11,322 nt of DNA from Bacteroidaceae bacterium. Lineage in GTDB: Bacteria > Bacteroidota > Bacteroidia > Bacteroidales > Bacteroidaceae. The first letter of the stretch is position 1, and each line of letters opens with the position of its first letter. The stretch covers positions 1 through 11,322 of the forward strand of contig JAGCWG010000571.1 in NCBI GenBank assembly GCA_017961965.1, given 5' to 3'. The translations under genes were made by a program, and so were the position numbers. Below the pieces are notes generated by a model, which worked only from the letters and a program-made list of their open reading frames with translations, was not told the DNA's origin and ran no database searches. Positions 7,966-11,322 of this stretch are shown piece by piece.

Positions 7966-8964
7966 ATGAAGACTGTTTCATACGTATTATTAGTGTTTTT
8001 GTCTCTGTTCTCTGTCTGCGGATGGGCTCAGAGCGAAAAGGCTCAGGTGAAAATCCTTGGTGAAGTACCACAAGGAGTGACAGGAAAGGTGTATCTGCAG
8101 AAATTCAATAATAAATTATTTGATGATGTGGATTCTGTTGATATCGTTAATGGTAAGTTCTCTTTCTCTGAGTCATTGGTACTTCCTGAATTATATGGTT
8201 TGACAACAGATAAGCGTCAGACGCCATTTTATGTTTTTCTTGAAAAGGGTGAGGTGAATGTCTTTCTTGACCCGCAGATGGGCTATCGCAATTCAACCGT
8301 AAAAGGCTCGTCATTGCAGGATGAGTTCGTTGCATACAAACAGCAAAGGGGCGTTGTTATTAGCGAATACATAAAGCAACATCCAGCATCGCTTGTTTCT
8401 GCGTATGTCTTGTATCGTGATTTTTCTTACAGACTCACACCTCAGCAAATTGAAGAGAATATCGGTTTGTTAGATGCAACTTTGCAGAAGACGGTTTATA
8501 TTGATATACTGCGTGACTATGCCAAGACTCTTGAACGTGTGAGTGTTGGCAAGCTGGCTCCAGAATTCTCTGCACGTACTCCTGATGACAAGGAACTGGC
8601 ATTGAGTGAGGTCCTGAATCACAACAAGTATGTTCTTGTCGATTTCTGGGCAAGTTGGTGTGGCCCATGTCGTCGTGAGAATCCTAATGTTGTTAATGCG
8701 TACAATCAATTCCGTGACAAGGGATTTACCGTGCTCGGTGTGTCACTTGACAAGTCGAAGGAGGCATGGCAGAAGGCTATTGAAACGGACGGACTTGTAT
8801 GGCAACATGTTTCCGACTTGAAATATTGGGCAAGTGAGCCTGCCAATTTATATGGCGTGCGTGTCATACCAAGTAATTTCCTTGTTGATTCCTCTGGAAA
8901 GATTGTTGCACGAAATCTGAGAGGAGAGGATTTAATATCGTTTCTTTCTTCATTACTGGAATGA
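7966..8964 (+). CDS. Periplasmic TlpA-like thioredoxin-fold oxidoreductase with N-terminal DUF4369-like region
   Basis: I place the start at the ATG at 7966, giving 332 residues and a standard signal peptide (MKTVSYVLLVFLSLFSVCGW, then AQ). The open frame extends three codons further to a GTG at 7957, which is less convincing. After export, residues of about 25-105 resemble the beta-rich DUF4369 region of Bacteroidota TlpA proteins. A helical part follows (about 115-190), then an AhpC/TSA-Redoxin thioredoxin fold (about 195-332). The fold has APEF, the active site WASWCGPC with Cys232 and Cys235, and the cis-Pro loop VIPSNFLVD (Pro302). It should reduce or exchange disulfides in the periplasm. 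The helical linker looks shorter than in many relatives. It lies 32 bases after the peptidase gene and is the last gene before a strong terminator. Such proteins often accompany SusCD operons, though their exact partner is unknown. Confidence 0.88.
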   Translation: MKTVSYVLLVFLSLFSVCGWAQSEKAQVKILGEVPQGVTGKVYLQKFNNKLFDDVDSVDIVNGKFSFSESLVLPELYGLTTDKRQTPFYVFLEKGEVNVFLDPQMGYRNSTVKGSSLQDEFVAYKQQRGVVISEYIKQHPASLVSAYVLYRDFSYRLTPQQIEENIGLLDATLQKTVYIDILRDYAKTLERVSVGKLAPEFSARTPDDKELALSEVLNHNKYVLVDFWASWCGPCRRENPNVVNAYNQFRDKGFTVLGVSLDKSKEAWQKAIETDGLVWQHVSDLKYWASEPANLYGVRVIPSNFLVDSSGKIVARNLRGEDLISFLSSLLE

Positions 8965-9022
8965 CAAATCTAAATTGTTGATGTCTCAGAATACTTTTTA
9001 AGCGTACTTAGTGTTTTGTATG

Positions 9023-9063
9023 ATTACCTGCTAACTTCACAAAAGTTAGTGGGTAATTTTTTT
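9023..9063 (+). terminator. Strong rho-independent terminator after the susC-susD-peptidase-redoxin operon
   Basis: The left arm 9023-9037 pairs with the right arm 9043-9057 over 15 pairs, two of them G-U in RNA, around a 5-base loop (CACAA). Seven T follow at 9057-9063. The T run lies on the + strand side only, so it ends rightward transcription from the redoxin gene about 60 bases after its stop and shields the convergent glycosyltransferase gene. Confidence 0.9.
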
Positions 9064-9094
9064 GATTGGGCTTTTCCTCGTTCGTAAAGGTGTC

Positions 9095-10078
9095 TCATGA
9101 CTCATTCCTTCTACAGCAGTATAGCCATTCCTGTATGTAGAATAGCCACCAGAAGGGATGGAGTGGCATGTAGGCAGGTTTGAGTCTTATGCTGAGAGGA
9201 AGGGCGGAGGTGTCGATATCCTTCCATATTGTTCTCAGAAGTGAAAGGATGTATGATTGCTCGTCCTTGGAGAATGAATTCTTGTGGCAGATATATAGAC
9301 GGGTGCATCCGATGAGATTGAACCATCGTACACGTTCGTGGAGGTCGAGAAGCGACTTGTCTGCGTGCATGTCTTGGAGCATTTCCTGCATATGCTTGTT
9401 GGCAATCAGGAAGTCGAATCGACGGATGTCTATCTTGTGGCTTACGCTTTCAGGATTCTGACGATAATAGTAGATGGCATCGCTGAGGTGTACCTCGCGT
9501 GAGGTGAGGTAGTGAAGACGTGTGGTGTTGTCATCGCTGAACGAACGGCAGGTGTCATCGTAAGGATACTTGCGTTGGATGTCCATCCTTGTGGCATATA
9601 TGCCGTGGATGCTCCAGTCAAGGGATTTCTCAAAAGCTTCTTTGCCAGTGAGGGGAAACGATGATTGGTTGACGAACTCTTCTTTACGGCCGTCTGAATG
9701 TACCTTCACGCACTTGAAGAGTACGCTGTCTGCATTTGGATTATTATGGAATGTGGCAATAATCTTCTCTATACTGTCGGGCGCAAACCAGTCATCGCTG
9801 TCGAGGAAACAAACGTAGTCGCCCGTGCATGATTCAATACCTTTGTTGCGAGCCTTTGCCTGTCCTTGGTTCCTGTCGAGGTGGATGACTTTGAAACGCT
9901 CATCCATTGAAGCGTAGTCGTTGAGTATGGCGAGTGAGTTGTCTGTTGAGCAGTCATCAATGCACACGGCTTCCCAGTCCTCGTATGTCTGTGCGAGGAG
10001 TGAATCGAGACACTGTGGCAGATACTCTGCTGTGTTGTATGTGGCGATGAGGAGAGAAACCTTCAATTCAAAATTCAT
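9095..10078 (-). CDS. Family 2 glycosyltransferase (GT-A fold), surface polysaccharide synthesis
   Basis: The 327-residue cytoplasmic or membrane-associated enzyme should transfer a sugar from a nucleotide-sugar to a growing lipid-linked glycan. The GT2 start is classical: VSLLIATYNTAEYLPQCLDS (7-26), then CIDDCSTDNS (39-48) for nucleotide binding, NQGQAKARNKGI (70-81), and the metal-binding DSDDW at 93-97. A later FSDDNTTRL (180-188) corresponds to the catalytic ED...R region, with Asp in place of the usual Glu. The C-terminus is aromatic and hydrophobic (PFWWLFYIQEWLY), which may lie on the membrane. The start codon and the codons for MNFEL come from the end of a repeat element, so the native N-terminus may once have been nearer to residue 6. 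It is downstream of the flippase remnant in the same transcription direction and convergent with the uptake operon. Sugar donor and acceptor are unknown. Confidence 0.92.
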   Translation of the reverse strand: MNFELKVSLLIATYNTAEYLPQCLDSLLAQTYEDWEAVCIDDCSTDNSLAILNDYASMDERFKVIHLDRNQGQAKARNKGIESCTGDYVCFLDSDDWFAPDSIEKIIATFHNNPNADSVLFKCVKVHSDGRKEEFVNQSSFPLTGKEAFEKSLDWSIHGIYATRMDIQRKYPYDDTCRSFSDDNTTRLHYLTSREVHLSDAIYYYRQNPESVSHKIDIRRFDFLIANKHMQEMLQDMHADKSLLDLHERVRWFNLIGCTRLYICHKNSFSKDEQSYILSLLRTIWKDIDTSALPLSIRLKPAYMPLHPFWWLFYIQEWLYCCRRNES

Positions 10079-10211
10079 AATTCATAATTCAAAATTAACA
10101 ATTACTTTCCTTTGCTTGGCGAGAGCGCTTGGTGTAGTTCATAATTCATAATATTTTGTTTTTGAAGTTGCAGAATGAAAATTTTGCATTTTGAATTATG
10201 AATTATGAATT
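10072..10211. repeat. Intergenic inverted-repeat element (MITE-like) with 24-base perfect arms
   Basis: Bases 10072-10095 and 10188-10211 are perfect reverse complements, made of AATTCATAATTCATAATTC-type sequence. A third partial copy, TTCATAATTCATAAT, lies inside at 10138-10152, in direct orientation to the left arm. The centre (about 10096-10187) has a less AT-rich part containing GCTTGG twice (10114-10119, 10127-10132). No transposase or clear target-site duplication is visible. On the - strand the right arm encodes the end of the flippase (IHNS and stop) and the left arm holds the glycosyltransferase ATG. The transcript could fold into a long hairpin between the two genes. Similar AATTATGAATT strings recur between genes in Bacteroidota, from general knowledge. 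A 15-codon frame (MNYELHQALSPSKGK, 10149-10102) lies inside and is probably not a gene. Confidence 0.8.
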
Positions 10212-11322
10212 CTTTTAAGGAATGTCGTTTCCTTTATGAGTATTCTGAGTGAGAGGCATGCAGAGATGATGACAGCAATGGCATCAATGGTGTATCTCAT
10301 GTACAGATTACTCTGGAAGCTTGCCCATACCACAGTGCTGAGCAGGCAGAACTGGATGACGTAGAAGTACGCCAGTCGGAAACTGAACACGAAGTGATAG
10401 CGTTGGCGGTAGATGGTGTGAATCATCACGGCATCAATCAGTCCTGCTGTGGAGAGGGCAAAGCCTGCGCCCATGAGTCCCCATTGGATGAAGGCAAGAG
10501 GAATGATGATGGCTATGAGGACATCGTATATCAGTTCCGTAATCATGTACATCTTTGAGTCGCCATGTGCAAGTGCAAGATATGCGGCAGGGAGTGTCAA
10601 TGCCTTGAAGAACATATAGAAACTTGCGCATGTGGCGATAGGAACGGCGTTGGCAAATTCTGCTGAGAACAGTATTACGACGATGAGTGGAAGTACCGTT
10701 ACGAAGAGCACGAGGAATGGCGAAATGAGTATTGCACACACCTCCGTCTGCTGGTTCACGGTGTCGTTCTGTCGCTTTATCTCGTCCTTGGCTGCTGACA
10801 GGCGTGGGAAATAATCGGACTCTATGGCTATGAACACGAGCTGTGCGTATGACACTGCCATGATGTAGCCTGAATTGTAGAAGCCCACATCGTCCAGTCC
10901 TCCGTATCTGAGTATCAGCACACGTATTATGTAGTCGGCTCCTTGACCGAAGATGCCTGCTATGATGTAGCCAATGCCAAGTTTCAACATAGGTGTGCCG
11001 CTGTTGAACGTCTCTTTGTCCAATATTGATACGTGCCATGGAACAATCCTGCGTGTAAAGGAAATCTGTATGAGTGCCACGGCAGCGTTGGTGAGCAGGA
11101 GCGACCATACCACACCTTTAAGCCCTATGTAATAGTAGATAGGAATACAGATGAGTAGGGTACTTACGGATGCGAGTATGGATGATGCCGCAACGGTCTT
11201 AAGAGCCTTTGTACCCTTGAGTATTGCAAGTTCGCCTCCTTATATTGCAAGGAACAATAATGCTGGTGCAAGTATGATGAAATATGTGGCGTTGTCATAG
11301 TTCTTGAATGTCCAGTAGCATA
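10196..11322 (-). pseudogene. Wzx/MATE-type polysaccharide flippase, 5' end beyond window, interrupted by an in-frame TAA
   Basis: The C-terminal part resembles polysaccharide (O-antigen/capsule) flippases that move lipid-linked glycan units across the inner membrane. Many hydrophobic segments are visible, with family-like stretches such as GFYNSGYIMAVSYAQLVF and ESDYFPRLSAA. The longest open stretch begins at a GTG at 11113, but the same frame continues upstream with convincing flippase sequence: GGELAILKGTKALK, then IPIYYYIGLKGVVWSLLLTN. Only a TAA at 11240-11242 (AI-stop-GGE) breaks it. Beyond the stop the frame is again open to the window edge (YWTFKNYDNATYFIILAPAL). No ATG, GTG or TTG lies in frame between the stop and 11113, so clean re-initiation is unlikely. 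About 373 codons are seen; full-length relatives are roughly 480-510, so the first hundred or so lie outside. The last codons (IHNS, stop) are supplied by the repeat element. A base-calling or assembly error at the stop is the main alternative. Confidence 0.78.

Noticed and set aside
10434..11108. 224-codon open frame on the - strand overlapping the flippase in another frame
   Set aside because: Its product is rich in His, Arg and Thr with no membrane segments, while the overlapping frame has clear flippase features.
11236..11242. AAGGAGG on the - strand just at the flippase nonsense codon, as a re-initiation site
   Set aside because: The TTG a few bases downstream is out of frame and the first in-frame start is about 120 bases further on, so it is probably chance within GGA-GGC (Gly-Gly) codons.

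Overview
The window looks like chromosomal DNA from a Bacteroidota bacterium, most likely Bacteroidales (Prevotella/Segatella or Bacteroides type). The reasons are an adjacent SusC/SusD outer-membrane uptake pair, A-rich leaders without Shine-Dalgarno sites in front of most genes, a TlpA-like thioredoxin with an N-terminal DUF4369-like part, and AT-rich AATTATGAATT-type intergenic repeats that I recall as common in this group. Genus cannot be fixed from the sequence alone.

Left part (126-8964, all + strand): a secreted Ntn-hydrolase of the C45/choloylglycine type; then, after about 160 bases, a SusC TonB-dependent transporter, a SusD lipoprotein, a secreted M28 zinc aminopeptidase and a periplasmic TlpA-like thioredoxin. 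The last four genes are separated by about 40, 14 and 32 bases and probably form one operon, closed by a strong intrinsic terminator at 9023-9063. No glycoside hydrolase, sulfatase or polysaccharide lyase is present. The enzymes seen cut amide or peptide bonds. I therefore infer an uptake-and-cleavage locus for peptides or N-acylated compounds (RagAB-like) rather than a classical polysaccharide utilisation locus. The substrate is unknown.

Right part (9095-11322, all - strand, convergent with the left part): a family-2 glycosyltransferase and, transcriptionally upstream of it, a Wzx/MATE-type polysaccharide flippase that runs off the window edge. They look like the end of a surface-polysaccharide (capsule or O-antigen) cluster. 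The flippase frame is broken by an in-frame TAA at 11240-11242, with clearly related protein sequence continuing on both sides, so it is either a pseudogene or a sequence error. Between the two genes lies a 140-base element with perfect 24-base inverted ends. One end supplies the last codons and stop of the flippase; the other supplies the start codon and first residues of the glycosyltransferase.

No RNA genes, CRISPR arrays, transposase genes or attachment sites were seen. No gene-free stretch exceeds 300 bases. The most noteworthy items are the repeat element that reshapes two gene ends, the nonsense codon in the flippase, and the peptidase-rather-than-glycosidase content of the SusCD operon.
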